From Shewanella woodyi ATCC 51908 (GTDB taxonomy: Bacteria; Pseudomonadota; Gammaproteobacteria; Enterobacterales; Shewanellaceae), in contig NC_010506.1 in the NCBI RefSeq assembly GCF_000019525.1, forward strand, positions 3,596,001-3,660,000: a DNA stretch of 64,000 nucleotides, written 5' to 3'. The first letter of the stretch is position 1; every line of letters begins with the position of its first letter. The position numbers and the translations under genes were made by a program. Shown one piece after another: positions 1-11,311 of this stretch. The notes below the pieces were generated by a model that worked only from the letters and a program-made list of their open reading frames with translations, did not search any database and had not been told where the DNA came from.

Positions 1-380
1 TTAGTTTGTTTTATTTTAAACGCATAATTATTTGCGCAATGTCATATCGCACAATCCATGCCAATAAAACAAACAAATGCACTCGCAATGAAATAAACAA
101 AAACAACACTTGATTTCAATGCGTTACCAAACGTTAATGACTCGTATAAAAAACAAAACAAGAAACAAATATAATTCAAAACAGAAATAAGCATGAGATA
201 ATCTAAAGTGAAACAACTGTCTCAATGCGTTACATCTATGAATTTAATTAATAGAATAAGTCTCGGATGAGGTTTTATTTATAATGCTAAAATTAACAAG
301 CAGGCTATTTTAATTTATGGTTAACATGATTAAGTAAGGAGTACTGGTTTACACTCGACAAATATTGAACTCTAGAACAT
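1..380. other. AT-rich intergenic region, no gene seen
   Basis: No reading frame with a ribosome binding site or recognisable product was found on either strand. The stretch is very AT-rich with many short A/T runs. It lies downstream of the minus-strand HupE/UreJ-type gene, so it may hold that gene's 3' end signals, but I see no clear hairpin followed by a T-run. Confidence 0.5.
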
Positions 381-1625
381 TCATACTAGAGTAGGAATTA
401 ACACCATTGCCCTTTGGTATATCCAGACTAAGGAGATCATGATACTGATCACCGCGACTCCTTTTCGCCACTGTTTTAGCCACCGAAACTCTAGCCATTC
501 AATGAGTGCAAATATCAAAATAAGTCCCCCATAGAGTAATACCTGTCCAGCCTCAATACCTAAGTTAAAACCTAACAAAGAGTGCAGATCGAAACCTTGG
601 TTTTGAACAAAAACTTTATTCATCAAAAAAGAGAAGCCAAAACCATGAATTAAACCAATGAAAAATGACACAAACCAATGGCCGACATCACTGCGCTTAA
701 CTAAATTAATGGTAGCCATATACAGAATCGTCATTGCTATTGCCAGTTCAATCATAGGGATAAACCAGGTTCCCTCTAAAGTGCTAATTGTCGCTCCCAG
801 AGTCAGTGTGATCATATGGCCTAAGGTAAAACCTGTTACATTTTTAAAAAAAAGCATCATTGTTGAACAGGATAATGTCATCAATACAATAAACAACATA
901 TGGTCCAAGCCAGTGAAAATATGTTCTATTCCCATCGTAAAAAAATCGATGAATGAAGAGCTTGAATGATTCAGTAAAACCCCCTCACTCAATGTACCAG
1001 GTATTGTTTTAACACCGATGTTCACCGACTTTGGGTATGTGATCACGTTAACTAGCCAGTCGGTAGCCTTGAACTTTTCCCCAGCGGTACTCACCAAAAA
1101 GATATCCTCTGAAAAATCTGCACCACTAAAGGTCACCGAAAAATCAATCACAGCATCAAACAGCTCAAGTGGATTATGTGGAAACATCTCTCCAGACATG
1201 GCTAGATAGGCATTATCTAGGTTGTTGAATACAGGTCGGTCATGAAAGTTATGAATTTTTATTTTACCAACTTTATATTCAAGCCTCCTTCCTTCAGCAG
1301 TCTTTAAATAAAATTCTTTCATGATGATTTTTTTAAATTGTGGAAGCTGCTCACGTATATCCACTTCATATAAATAATATAAAGCCTTTGTTCCATTCTT
1401 TTCTATTTTTGTAAAAGGAATAGGTTGCTGTTTATCAATACCAGCCCAGTTAGAAGGAAGTAATATTAAAGGTGCTGGAGTTCGAATATGTATAATAATT
1501 AAATCATTATTATTTATTGGCTCAACAATGATATTGCGAGTAATTGCTTCGCCAAAATGAGCAAAAGCTGACAAAGGCATAATAAACAAACTGATTAATA
1601 GCATTGTCTTTTTAACACTAAGCAT
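381..1625 (-). CDS. HupE/UreJ-family membrane protein
   Basis: This 414-residue protein has an N-terminal signal peptide ending near residue 22 (AFAHFG), a soluble region of about 200 residues, and a C-terminal half with six or so membrane segments. The membrane half carries the family hallmarks GIEHIFTGLDHMLF and GLIHGFGFSF, with conserved His and Asp in the helices. HupE/UreJ proteins are linked to nickel supply for hydrogenase or urease, and this long form with an exported N-terminal region is widespread but poorly characterised, so metal transport is only an inference. No hydrogenase or urease gene is nearby. An AAGGTATT site sits just upstream of the ATG. It probably stands alone, because the upstream VOC gene is separated by 160 bases that contain an inverted repeat. 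Confidence 0.8.
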   Translation of the reverse strand: MLSVKKTMLLISLFIMPLSAFAHFGEAITRNIIVEPINNNDLIIIHIRTPAPLILLPSNWAGIDKQQPIPFTKIEKNGTKALYYLYEVDIREQLPQFKKIIMKEFYLKTAEGRRLEYKVGKIKIHNFHDRPVFNNLDNAYLAMSGEMFPHNPLELFDAVIDFSVTFSGADFSEDIFLVSTAGEKFKATDWLVNVITYPKSVNIGVKTIPGTLSEGVLLNHSSSSFIDFFTMGIEHIFTGLDHMLFIVLMTLSCSTMMLFFKNVTGFTLGHMITLTLGATISTLEGTWFIPMIELAIAMTILYMATINLVKRSDVGHWFVSFFIGLIHGFGFSFLMNKVFVQNQGFDLHSLLGFNLGIEAGQVLLYGGLILIFALIEWLEFRWLKQWRKGVAVISIMISLVWIYQRAMVLIPTLV

Positions 1626-1714
1626 AGAATAATACCTTGCTGTACTGCTTGATGGCTTATTTAACGAAGTTAGTGACCCCTTAACATGCTCAACCTACAG
1701 AGCAATAACAGACT

Positions 1715-1766
1715 AATCTCAATGGGCTTAATTATTGTTATTGTATTAGTCTTACCCATTGAGATT
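1715..1766. repeat. 12-bp perfect inverted repeat between two minus-strand genes
   Basis: AATCTCAATGGG at 1715-1726 is matched by its exact complement CCCATTGAGATT at 1755-1766, with a 28-base AT-rich spacer. The site lies just downstream of the VOC gene stop (1786) on the minus strand. It could act as a terminator-like stem, but the loop is long and there is no T-run; an operator for the HupE-type gene downstream is another possibility. Confidence 0.5.
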
Positions 1767-1785
1767 AAACTAGTGGATATAACCG

Positions 1786-2358
1786 CTAGTCACGAGGATC
1801 CCATAAACGACGGTTCGTTGCTTTTTCGTATCCTTGACCATCAGGGTAGCTAACAAGCTCTAACTGTTGACCCCAAGGAGCCATAAAGTAAACCCAAGTT
1901 AAGCCTTCCATTCCCGTGTCGGTAAATGTATGTGGTTCGCCGAGAATTTTAATATCTTTCTCTTTTAAATACGCTACCGCGTCATCCATATCTGTGACAT
2001 AAAATGCGATATGATTACCACCAAAATCGCTGTTTTTAACATACTTCTTGTTTTGATCTGGCGAGGTGTATTCAAAAATTTCAAAGTTAGTCCCGTTTTC
2101 GCAACGAACCATATGAGCAACTTTTATCACCGCTTTTTTATTCACATTCAGGTTATCAACCATCCAGTTATCATTAAAAGGTCCAAATGGCCCAATAGAA
2201 AAATAGGATTCACATCCCATCACATCCACAAAAAAGTCCACCGCTTCCTGCATATTCGGCACAGTAAAACCAAAATGCTGAACCCCCTTCATACCTGGAA
2301 TAGCTGAGTTTGCACTCACACTGATTAACAGCGTAAAAACTAATAATACGTATTTCAT
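1786..2358 (-). CDS. Secreted VOC (glyoxalase/dioxygenase fold) protein
   Basis: The 190-residue protein starts with a clear signal peptide (MKYVLLVFTLLISVSANSA), so it is probably periplasmic. The rest is a VOC-superfamily domain: VQHFGFTVPNMQEAVDFF opens the first beta-alpha-beta unit and GGNHIAFYVTDMDDAVAYL the second. Candidate metal ligands are His28 in QHFG, the His of NHIAFYV, and the Glu in QLELVSYPDG near the C-terminus. VOC enzymes include lactoylglutathione lyases, extradiol dioxygenases and epimerases; the sequence alone does not decide the substrate. A strong AAGGAA site precedes the ATG. Export is unusual for this superfamily. Confidence 0.8.
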   Translation of the reverse strand: MKYVLLVFTLLISVSANSAIPGMKGVQHFGFTVPNMQEAVDFFVDVMGCESYFSIGPFGPFNDNWMVDNLNVNKKAVIKVAHMVRCENGTNFEIFEYTSPDQNKKYVKNSDFGGNHIAFYVTDMDDAVAYLKEKDIKILGEPHTFTDTGMEGLTWVYFMAPWGQQLELVSYPDGQGYEKATNRRLWDPRD

Positions 2359-2556
2359 TTTATTTCCTTAACGTTTGTGAATGTTATAATTCAACGATAA
2401 GAAAGCAATAAAAATGCCACACACCTAAGTAACTATTTTAAAAGAGTAAACCTTATCCACAGTAAGAAGTAATACACTCATATTTAAATATTGATACAGG
2501 TGTCTCACTCACTATAAGCTGGAAATAAATCGATAGAAACTGTGGTTCTAAAACAA

Positions 2557-2586
2557 AAAAACGCCTGATAAATATCAGGCGTTTTA
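2557..2586 (-). terminator. Rho-independent terminator of the S9 peptidase gene
   Basis: AAAACGCCTGATA (2558-2570) pairs perfectly with TATCAGGCGTTTT (2573-2585) around a 2-base gap. Read on the minus strand it is followed by TTTGTTT, giving a strong intrinsic terminator 24 bases after the stop of the gene ending at 2610. Confidence 0.9.
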
Positions 2587-2609
2587 GATAGTCCTTAGAC
2601 AAGCGAGGA

Positions 2610-4679
2610 TTAATCCTCTTTGTTTATCGCCTCTAATTTAGCTTTATGATCTAGCTCGTGAGCTGGCATCTCTTTATTGTCGCTCTTGAGGTAGTGATCC
2701 ATCCAGCGCATCAGACGCAGATGATAGTCATACTGAGCCGCCGCTTTGCGGTTACCATGGCCTTCGCCTGGGTAGTAAACTAAACGTACATCTTTACCTT
2801 GCACTTTCATGTAGCGATAAAGCTCCATTGATTGTGCTGGATGAACACGTGGGTCATCTTTACCATGCATAATCAGCAGTGGCGTCTCAGACTGACCAGC
2901 CCAGTAAATGGGGCTGCGCTCCAGGTACCACTGCCACTTATCCCATGGGTAAGAGCGGGCGTGCACAAGATGCATCTCATTAGAGATATCGGTAGTACCA
3001 AACTTAGATAACTGGTTGGTCACACCAACAAACATCACGCTAGCAGCGAAGTGTTTAGTCAGTTTTGTTGCGGCCCAAGCGGAAGCGTAACCACCGTATG
3101 AACCACCAGTAATACCAACTTTCTTGCTATCGACTAAGCCCATATCAACTAAGTGATCTTTAAACTCGACCAAGTCATCAAACTCTTTACCAGCATAATC
3201 GTTCTGGCCTAGCTTTGAGTAATCAACGCCCTTACCTGTACTACCACGGTAGTTAGGGTAGAAAACAGCATAGCCTTGAGTTGCACCTAGCTGACCTGGA
3301 CGAGAGTAGTTGGTTAACCAACCATCTTTGTCATGGCTTTCAGGGCCACCGTGGACGGACATGATGAGCGGATAGCGCTGACCTTTTTTATAATCCAGTG
3401 GATAGATAAGCACACCACCTATCTCGACACCATCTTTGGCTTTAAAAGAGATAGACTCCTGCTTTGCAAAGCGTTTGTCATCTAACCAAGGGTTAGAGTT
3501 GCTGACCTTAGTCGCTTTATGCTTGTTGCCGCGCAGCAGATAAACTTCATTTGGATGTTTAGCTGTATTAGCCCGTAAAGCGACAGTTTTATCAGAGTCA
3601 GAGATACTTAGCTGCGAAGCGATAAACTTGCCCGCTTTGACCACCTCTTTGTATTTATTGCTACCTGGCTTGATTAAGCCAACTACTGAATCAGTGTTGA
3701 TATTGGTGATAAAGTAGAGTTCATTCTTACCCTTTTTCCACTCAAAATCACTCACATGACCTAAATGATTTGGTAACCACTCAGAAACCTTACCTGTCTT
3801 AGTCTCCGCGAGGAATAGACGACCCGCTGCGGGGTCATGCTTGTCTTCAGCCCCAAGAATCGCGACATATTGACCATCATGGGAAAACTCAGCATCACCC
3901 AGTTTTCCTTCTGTGATAAAAGAGGTCACCACCTTTTGGTCCGCAGTATTAACGATATGCCACTGGGACTTCATGTATTTATCATCAATCAAGGCGGTAG
4001 GCTGAGTTTTGACTAACATCTGCTCACCATCTGCTGACCACTGCACATCAGAGACATAATCTTCGATGTTCCAGGCAACTGGCGTAAGCGGCTTATCACT
4101 AACGGCAAGATCAACCACAAATAGTTGCTTGTTGGTTAAGTCCTCTTCATAAACCTCTGCCATAAAGCCAAGTTTTTTAAGCTCTTTAACACTCTTATCT
4201 TTAGCAGGCTTAGCGATAACGGCTATCTGCTTACCATCATGGCTCAGGGCATAGCTGGCAACATCAGTCCCTTTAAGCTCAAAGGTTTTCTGCGCTTGAC
4301 CACCACTAAATGGGATCTGATACAGGGCAGTAAACTTGTCTTCACCCATTTTAGCGAGGAAGTAGATCACACTGCCATCGGCCGACCACTGAATATTGTT
4401 AACCGTGACTTGCCCTGTGATGTATGGGCGCTCAACACCTTTATCATCAACAAGGTAAAGCTCAGCCCAGTGTAGGCCATTTTCCTCTTTATATAGCTCA
4501 CGGGGAACATAACGGGTAAAGGCAACATTATCACCAGATGGGCTCACTTGTGCCTGAGCTACCTGTTGCAGACCCACAATCTCTTCAGCAGTTAATATAT
4601 CGCTTGAATGCGCGGTAAAACTTAACAGACCTAGAGATAATGCCAGTGCGTGTTTAACAGTACTTAACTGTTTCTTCAT
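2610..4679 (-). CDS. S9-family prolyl oligopeptidase-like serine peptidase
   Basis: From the ATG at 4679 this is a 689-residue exported peptidase with a signal peptide (ALALSLGLLSFTAHS). Residues from about 30 to 400 form a beta-propeller-like region with TolB/WD-type repeats (SPSGDNVAFTR, SHDGKQIAVI, SADGEQMLVK). The C-terminal 260 residues are the alpha/beta-hydrolase peptidase domain with nucleophile Ser527 in GGSYGGYAS, Asp609 in GKDDPRV and His641 in GEGHGNR. Members cleave short peptides, often acyl- or dipeptides. An in-frame GTG at 4697 would add six residues in front of the signal sequence; I prefer the ATG because the signal peptide starts there. A GGAG lies 12 bases upstream. It is followed by a strong terminator. 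Confidence 0.9.
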   Translation of the reverse strand: MKKQLSTVKHALALSLGLLSFTAHSSDILTAEEIVGLQQVAQAQVSPSGDNVAFTRYVPRELYKEENGLHWAELYLVDDKGVERPYITGQVTVNNIQWSADGSVIYFLAKMGEDKFTALYQIPFSGGQAQKTFELKGTDVASYALSHDGKQIAVIAKPAKDKSVKELKKLGFMAEVYEEDLTNKQLFVVDLAVSDKPLTPVAWNIEDYVSDVQWSADGEQMLVKTQPTALIDDKYMKSQWHIVNTADQKVVTSFITEGKLGDAEFSHDGQYVAILGAEDKHDPAAGRLFLAETKTGKVSEWLPNHLGHVSDFEWKKGKNELYFITNINTDSVVGLIKPGSNKYKEVVKAGKFIASQLSISDSDKTVALRANTAKHPNEVYLLRGNKHKATKVSNSNPWLDDKRFAKQESISFKAKDGVEIGGVLIYPLDYKKGQRYPLIMSVHGGPESHDKDGWLTNYSRPGQLGATQGYAVFYPNYRGSTGKGVDYSKLGQNDYAGKEFDDLVEFKDHLVDMGLVDSKKVGITGGSYGGYASAWAATKLTKHFAASVMFVGVTNQLSKFGTTDISNEMHLVHARSYPWDKWQWYLERSPIYWAGQSETPLLIMHGKDDPRVHPAQSMELYRYMKVQGKDVRLVYYPGEGHGNRKAAAQYDYHLRLMRWMDHYLKSDNKEMPAHELDHKAKLEAINKED

Positions 4680-5002
4680 AGTGTCTATAGACTCCACTTT
4701 GTTAACTATCTTGTTATTGTTATCTTCTTTTCTGCAGCATTATAGATTTGTTGAAGGCAAAACAAAAACAAATACTATCTTAAGTTTACTTATAAAGGGT
4801 GACTCTGAACTGAGCCTGAAAAAGATCCATTCTCTTGAAAAATGTCACTACCCAATGTTCGTTTAGGATACTAGTTTGTCATGATTGGTCACTTCTCATT
4901 GTTCACTATTTGAGTGATAGTCGTGGGTAATAGAGACTTTTTACGGCAAGCATCCCACGCTATCGCCTTAATCGAGTCAAAAAATAAGAATAAGAGGGAT
5001 TT
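4680..5002. other. Divergent intergenic region
   Basis: This 323-base gap separates the minus-strand S9 peptidase from the plus-strand acyl-CoA ligase and must carry both promoters. I see no convincing operator or hairpin, and no small gene with a ribosome binding site. Confidence 0.4.
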
Positions 5003-6724
5003 ATGGACGCATCTTTTTGGGATGGTAAACGCGCATCCGGATTGGCAGATCAGATAGACTTTACCCAATACGACTCTGTCATTCAGGCGATAGAGGAAGC
5101 CTTTGTCACCTATGCAGATAGGCCAGCCTTTACCAGCTTAGGCCACACCTTAAGTTTTCGTCAGATAGATGAATACAGTGCAGCTTTCGCCCATTACCTG
5201 CAAAACCATACCTCATTGCTCCCTGGCGATGCCATCGCTATTCAGATGCTCAATACGCTTCAATATCCCATTGCTGTATACGGTGCATTAAGAGCGGGGC
5301 TACGTATCGTAAACACTAACCCTCTCTACACCGAACGTGAGATGATCCATCAATTTAACGACTCTGGTGCTAAAGCGCTGTTGTGCATGGATCTGTTTGC
5401 CAAGTCAGTAGAAAATATTCAAGCTGAAACCAATTTAGAGCTAATTTTAACCGCTAGCCTTGCAGATATGCTTCCCAGTGTGAAACGCGTACTTATCAAC
5501 TCCACCGTAAAACATATCAAAAAGATGGTTCCTAAATACCATCTACCTCAAGCCGTTTCGTTCAGAAAAGTGCTCAAACAATCTTTAGGTAAAAGCTTTA
5601 CCCCAGCTCATCTCAGCCAGCCTGATGACACCATAGTATTGCAATACACAGGCGGAACAACGGGCGTTGCCAAAAGCGCTGAACTCACCAATGCCAATAT
5701 CATCGCTAACATGTTGCAATCGGGCTCAGTGACAATGCAACAAGATGAACATGGCCAGCAGTTAATGGGAGATGACAAGCAATCCATCATGGTCGCGCCT
5801 CTGCCCCTTTACCATATCTACTCTTTTACCGTGCATTTAATGGCATTTTTCAGACTCGGAGAGCACAGCGTACTTATCGCCAACCCTAGAGATACGGAAA
5901 CCTTCATTAAAGCGATGAAGCCATTTAAAATCACAGGTTTGATGGGACTCAACACCCTATTTGTCTCTCTGATGGAGAGCCCAAGCTTTAAGCAGCTCGA
6001 TTTTAGTGAGATGGTGTTCACCCTATCTGGCGGTACAGCTTTGATGGATGACACCGCAGAGCGATGGAAAGAGATGACAGGGGTTGGGATCTCTGAAGCC
6101 TACGGCTTAACCGAATGCTCTCCAGCCGTCTGCATGAACCCCTTTAATGGTTTGGAGCGTCAAGGCACTGTGGGTCAAGCAGTGGCAGGAACTAGCCTCA
6201 AATGCATCAATGCCATTGGTGATGAAGTGCCCGTCGGCGAGCGCGGTGAGCTTTGCGTCAAGGGCCCTCAGGTGATGAAAGGTTACTGGAATCGCCCTAA
6301 AGCGACGCGGGAATCCTTTACCCCGGATGGTGACTGGCTACTGACTGGGGATATCGCCATTATCGATGAAGATGGCTATGTCAGTATTGTCGATCGCGTC
6401 AAAGATATGATCATTGTCTCAGGCTTTAATGTATTTCCCAATGAGATAGAGGGGGTGGTGGCTACACATCCAGATGTACTTAACTGCGCCGCTATCGGGG
6501 TACCAGATCCTAAACAGGGCGAGGTAATAAAACTCTATGTGGTCACTCAAGACAATGTCACATTGAGCCCTGAAGAGCTTAAAGCCTTTTGTAAAGAGCG
6601 ACTTACTGCCTATAAAATTCCGCGTATCTATGAATTTAGAAAGGAGCTTCCTATGTCACCGGTTGGCAAAATTTTACGTCGTCAACTTAAGGACGACATA
6701 ATACAAGAGCAGAAGATAGCTTAA
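5003..6724 (+). CDS. Long-chain acyl-CoA synthetase (AMP-forming), FadD-like
   Basis: This 573-residue enzyme belongs to the ANL adenylating superfamily and probably activates fatty acids to acyl-CoA with ATP. The AMP-binding P-loop YTGGTTGVAKSAEL spans residues 215-228. Further motifs follow in order: YGLTECSP (substrate/AMP binding), WLLTGDIAIID (ATP contact Asp), VDRVKDMIIVSGFNVFPNEIE (hinge and linker) and the C-terminal PMSPVGKILRR, whose Lys is the adenylation lysine. An AAGAGGG site sits just before the ATG. The neighbouring AraC regulator and FadH point to fatty acid breakdown. The chromosome probably has another fadD, so this could be a specialised paralogue for unsaturated or other acids. 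Confidence 0.88.
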   Translation: MDASFWDGKRASGLADQIDFTQYDSVIQAIEEAFVTYADRPAFTSLGHTLSFRQIDEYSAAFAHYLQNHTSLLPGDAIAIQMLNTLQYPIAVYGALRAGLRIVNTNPLYTEREMIHQFNDSGAKALLCMDLFAKSVENIQAETNLELILTASLADMLPSVKRVLINSTVKHIKKMVPKYHLPQAVSFRKVLKQSLGKSFTPAHLSQPDDTIVLQYTGGTTGVAKSAELTNANIIANMLQSGSVTMQQDEHGQQLMGDDKQSIMVAPLPLYHIYSFTVHLMAFFRLGEHSVLIANPRDTETFIKAMKPFKITGLMGLNTLFVSLMESPSFKQLDFSEMVFTLSGGTALMDDTAERWKEMTGVGISEAYGLTECSPAVCMNPFNGLERQGTVGQAVAGTSLKCINAIGDEVPVGERGELCVKGPQVMKGYWNRPKATRESFTPDGDWLLTGDIAIIDEDGYVSIVDRVKDMIIVSGFNVFPNEIEGVVATHPDVLNCAAIGVPDPKQGEVIKLYVVTQDNVTLSPEELKAFCKERLTAYKIPRIYEFRKELPMSPVGKILRRQLKDDIIQEQKIA

Positions 6725-6733
6725 TCTCGAACG

Positions 6734-7813
6734 CTACTGTTTACTTTTAGAGGTTCTGAAGCGCCCTGGCGCTTCTCCCGTCCAACGTTTAAAGGCACGT
6801 TGAAAGGCGGTGGGTGAGCCAAAGCCCAGCAGATAGGCTATCTCTCCAAGGGTCAGGGCTGTATCACGAACATAGCTGATAGAGAGAGTTCGCCTTGTCT
6901 CATTGAGCGTCTGCTGAAAGCTTCCCCCCTCCTCCACCAGCTTGCGCCTAACGGTCCAAGGGGCCATATTTAGCTGCTCAGAGACCTGCTCTAAAGTCGG
7001 TGTCGTTCCATCAAGAAGCGGACCTATTACACGGCTGACTTTCTCATGAAAGCTTAAGCCTAAACGCACCTTCTCAAGCTCAGCATCTGCGCTTCGCCTT
7101 AGTAGCTCAAAGGTCGGTGCACTGCGATTTAGACAAGCCCAATCTAACGCTTGTGCCTTAATCACCAAATAGTTGTTTGATTGATTAAAGGCGACGTTAC
7201 AATTGAAATACTCACTATATTTATCCGCATACTCTGGAGCTGGAAATTCGAAACAGACCTTCTCGATCGCACCTTCATGGCCAGTAAGGTTTTTAATCAC
7301 TTGATACCAACCTGATAATACTGAGTCCACCACAAAATGATTAAACTCGTTATAGGGGTTGATTGAGTAGAACATCAGTACGCCCTGACCATCTTCAATA
7401 CCATATTCACGGCACAGCTCACGGCTTTTCCCCATCTCCATTCCAAAGGCATGATTAACATAAAAGGCCGACTGGCCTCGAGAGTTATACTTATTAAGCA
7501 GCTCATAGGTCGCAAGCTGTTCACACGCTTGCTTGAGATCTTGTGATGAGAGTGCCAACAAGCCTGCCACCCCTAAGTTAGTTGCCGTCGTCACCTCTCC
7601 CATCACGAGTCCTAGCCAAGGTGCTTGTGACTTTTCAATACAGTCATGGCCTAAACGCATAAATTTAGGGATGGTCACTCTCGCATCGGGTGATGATAAG
7701 CCTTTATGATCAATGGAGTATTTATCTAAAATATCATCAGGATTGATGCCCAAATGCAACATAGCTTTAATCACAATTTCAATGTACGAGACAGAGATAT
7801 CACCGAGTTTCAC
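6734..7813 (-). CDS. AraC-family transcriptional regulator (OruR/ArgR-like type)
   Basis: This 359-residue regulator has the long N-terminal effector domain typical of the AraC subgroup with an arabinose-binding-like region (residues about 20-210), then a C-terminal double helix-turn-helix. The second HTH is seen in TLGEIAYLLGFGSPTAFQRAFKRWTG, here cited in two parts: TLGEIAYLLGFGSP and AFQRAFKRWTGEAPG, which matches the family signature well. The gene is divergent from fadH (117 bases from the fadH ATG) and convergent with the acyl-CoA ligase, ending 9 bases from it. It is therefore the obvious candidate to control this fatty-acid degradation block; an acyl-CoA or fatty acid effector is inference. 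Confidence 0.88.
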   Translation of the reverse strand: MKLGDISVSYIEIVIKAMLHLGINPDDILDKYSIDHKGLSSPDARVTIPKFMRLGHDCIEKSQAPWLGLVMGEVTTATNLGVAGLLALSSQDLKQACEQLATYELLNKYNSRGQSAFYVNHAFGMEMGKSRELCREYGIEDGQGVLMFYSINPYNEFNHFVVDSVLSGWYQVIKNLTGHEGAIEKVCFEFPAPEYADKYSEYFNCNVAFNQSNNYLVIKAQALDWACLNRSAPTFELLRRSADAELEKVRLGLSFHEKVSRVIGPLLDGTTPTLEQVSEQLNMAPWTVRRKLVEEGGSFQQTLNETRRTLSISYVRDTALTLGEIAYLLGFGSPTAFQRAFKRWTGEAPGRFRTSKSKQ

Positions 7814-7852
7814 AATACACCACCATGCAAATTATAATCATTAATTTGTTAA

Positions 7853-9949
<2,097 letters not shown>

Positions 9950-9998
9950 CACCAATTAGTATAACCATTTGATTATATTGAATTAAATGAGCCGTTAG

Positions 9999-11225
9999 CT
10001 AAAAATAGTAACGGCTCGCTAACTGCCACTGCTGCTCAATTAATCGCTTATCATAACCTTGGGCTGTACGCGCCGGACGCGTTGAGTCGATGCGATTATA
10101 TTCAGCCTGAAGAAACCAACCTTTATGCCACTGATAGCCATAGGAGAGAGTGGCGGCATTTCCATGCTCGCTATTATCATCATCTGGAGTTAGATCATTG
10201 TCGGTAACGCTAAACTCTTCAAACCTCAGAGAGAGCCGATGCTTCTGCCATTTACGACTCAATAAAATGAAACCACTATCATAGTCATTATCGACAATAT
10301 TTATCCCGGAAGGTGCTCTCATCAAGGTGTCACCTTTTAGATATTGAGTAATCAATTCAATACGATAAGGTAAGCGCCACTTAGCTCCTAGGTGAGTAAA
10401 CCGTGTTAGCCAAGTATATTGCCCCTCTTTTACCACGCGAGTATCACCGTCGTTATCATAGTATCCAAGCTCCACTCTACCCTGTCCCTGCATACGCCAT
10501 TGAGTCTTAAGGTGGTAGCCGATGTTATTGTCCAGTTCTAAGAAGGGGTCTGACGCCCTTGCCTGCTCCGTTAATGAGCCCGCATTCAAACTAGGAAGCT
10601 CACTCAATGGAAGCTTTTCTTGCAGCAGAGTCTGACGAGAACTGTTTGTCCAGCCGTGCCAAGATAACATGGCACCAGTCGTATCATTACTCTGAAACAT
10701 TTCAGCGGTTAGTTTAAAATCATGGGGAGAGCCGCTAAATTTGCCTAGCTGCTCTATACTCAACTGGCCACCAACATGGCGAACCTCCTCACCAATCCAG
10801 CTATTGATACCAGAATAGGTGAGCGTGTAGGGTGACGACCAAGCCGTCGCAATATTCTCCAAAGAGATACTCGGGTATAACAGCCCAAACCTCCCTGACA
10901 ATCTCAGTCCATTATCCCAAGGTAACCCTTTATACTTAAAATAAGCTTCGGTAAAACCAATATTATCTCTCACGCCATCCCAATAGGCATTTGCCACCAC
11001 ATGAGCAGAAAAAGGGTTTTCCCAATCCAGATGATAGCTAAGACCTGCTTGGACTAATGATAACTGTCCGTTAGGATTAAAACGAAACTTACCCAATCCA
11101 CCATCGACATATGATGTGATGCTATCTGTGTGACTCACTCTTATGTCCACCACACCTGAAACTTGGTGCTCTGCCGCCATTAAGTTTGATGAGACTAACA
11201 TTAACATCCATGGCCAATATTTCAT
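9999..11225 (-). CDS. Outer-membrane beta-barrel (porin-like) protein
   Basis: The 408-residue product has a signal peptide (MKYWPWMLMLVSSNLMAA) and then alternating aromatic/polar strands ending in LASRYYF, a C-terminal aromatic typical of barrels recognised by the Bam complex. I do not recognise a specific porin family. A good AGGGGAAG site precedes the start. It is the last gene of a three-gene minus-strand group with the GGDEF/EAL protein (86-base gap) and the cupredoxin-like protein. A 9-bp inverted repeat (9989-9997 with 10009-10017) overlaps its stop codon and may form the end of the transcript, though no T-run follows. Its cargo is unknown. Confidence 0.75.
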   Translation of the reverse strand: MKYWPWMLMLVSSNLMAAEHQVSGVVDIRVSHTDSITSYVDGGLGKFRFNPNGQLSLVQAGLSYHLDWENPFSAHVVANAYWDGVRDNIGFTEAYFKYKGLPWDNGLRLSGRFGLLYPSISLENIATAWSSPYTLTYSGINSWIGEEVRHVGGQLSIEQLGKFSGSPHDFKLTAEMFQSNDTTGAMLSWHGWTNSSRQTLLQEKLPLSELPSLNAGSLTEQARASDPFLELDNNIGYHLKTQWRMQGQGRVELGYYDNDGDTRVVKEGQYTWLTRFTHLGAKWRLPYRIELITQYLKGDTLMRAPSGINIVDNDYDSGFILLSRKWQKHRLSLRFEEFSVTDNDLTPDDDNSEHGNAATLSYGYQWHKGWFLQAEYNRIDSTRPARTAQGYDKRLIEQQWQLASRYYF

Positions 11226-11311
11226 CGCTTCCCCTTTTCATTGGGCATATGCTTGCCCTTATACACCGGCTGATAAAATGAGCTTCATCCCTAGCAGAAC
11301 CAACATGGATC

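Noticed and set aside
9989..10017. Inverted repeat at the fadH/barrel gene junction as a terminator
   Set aside because: The 9-bp stem overlaps the barrel gene's last codons and has no T-run on either strand, so it is mentioned only with that gene.
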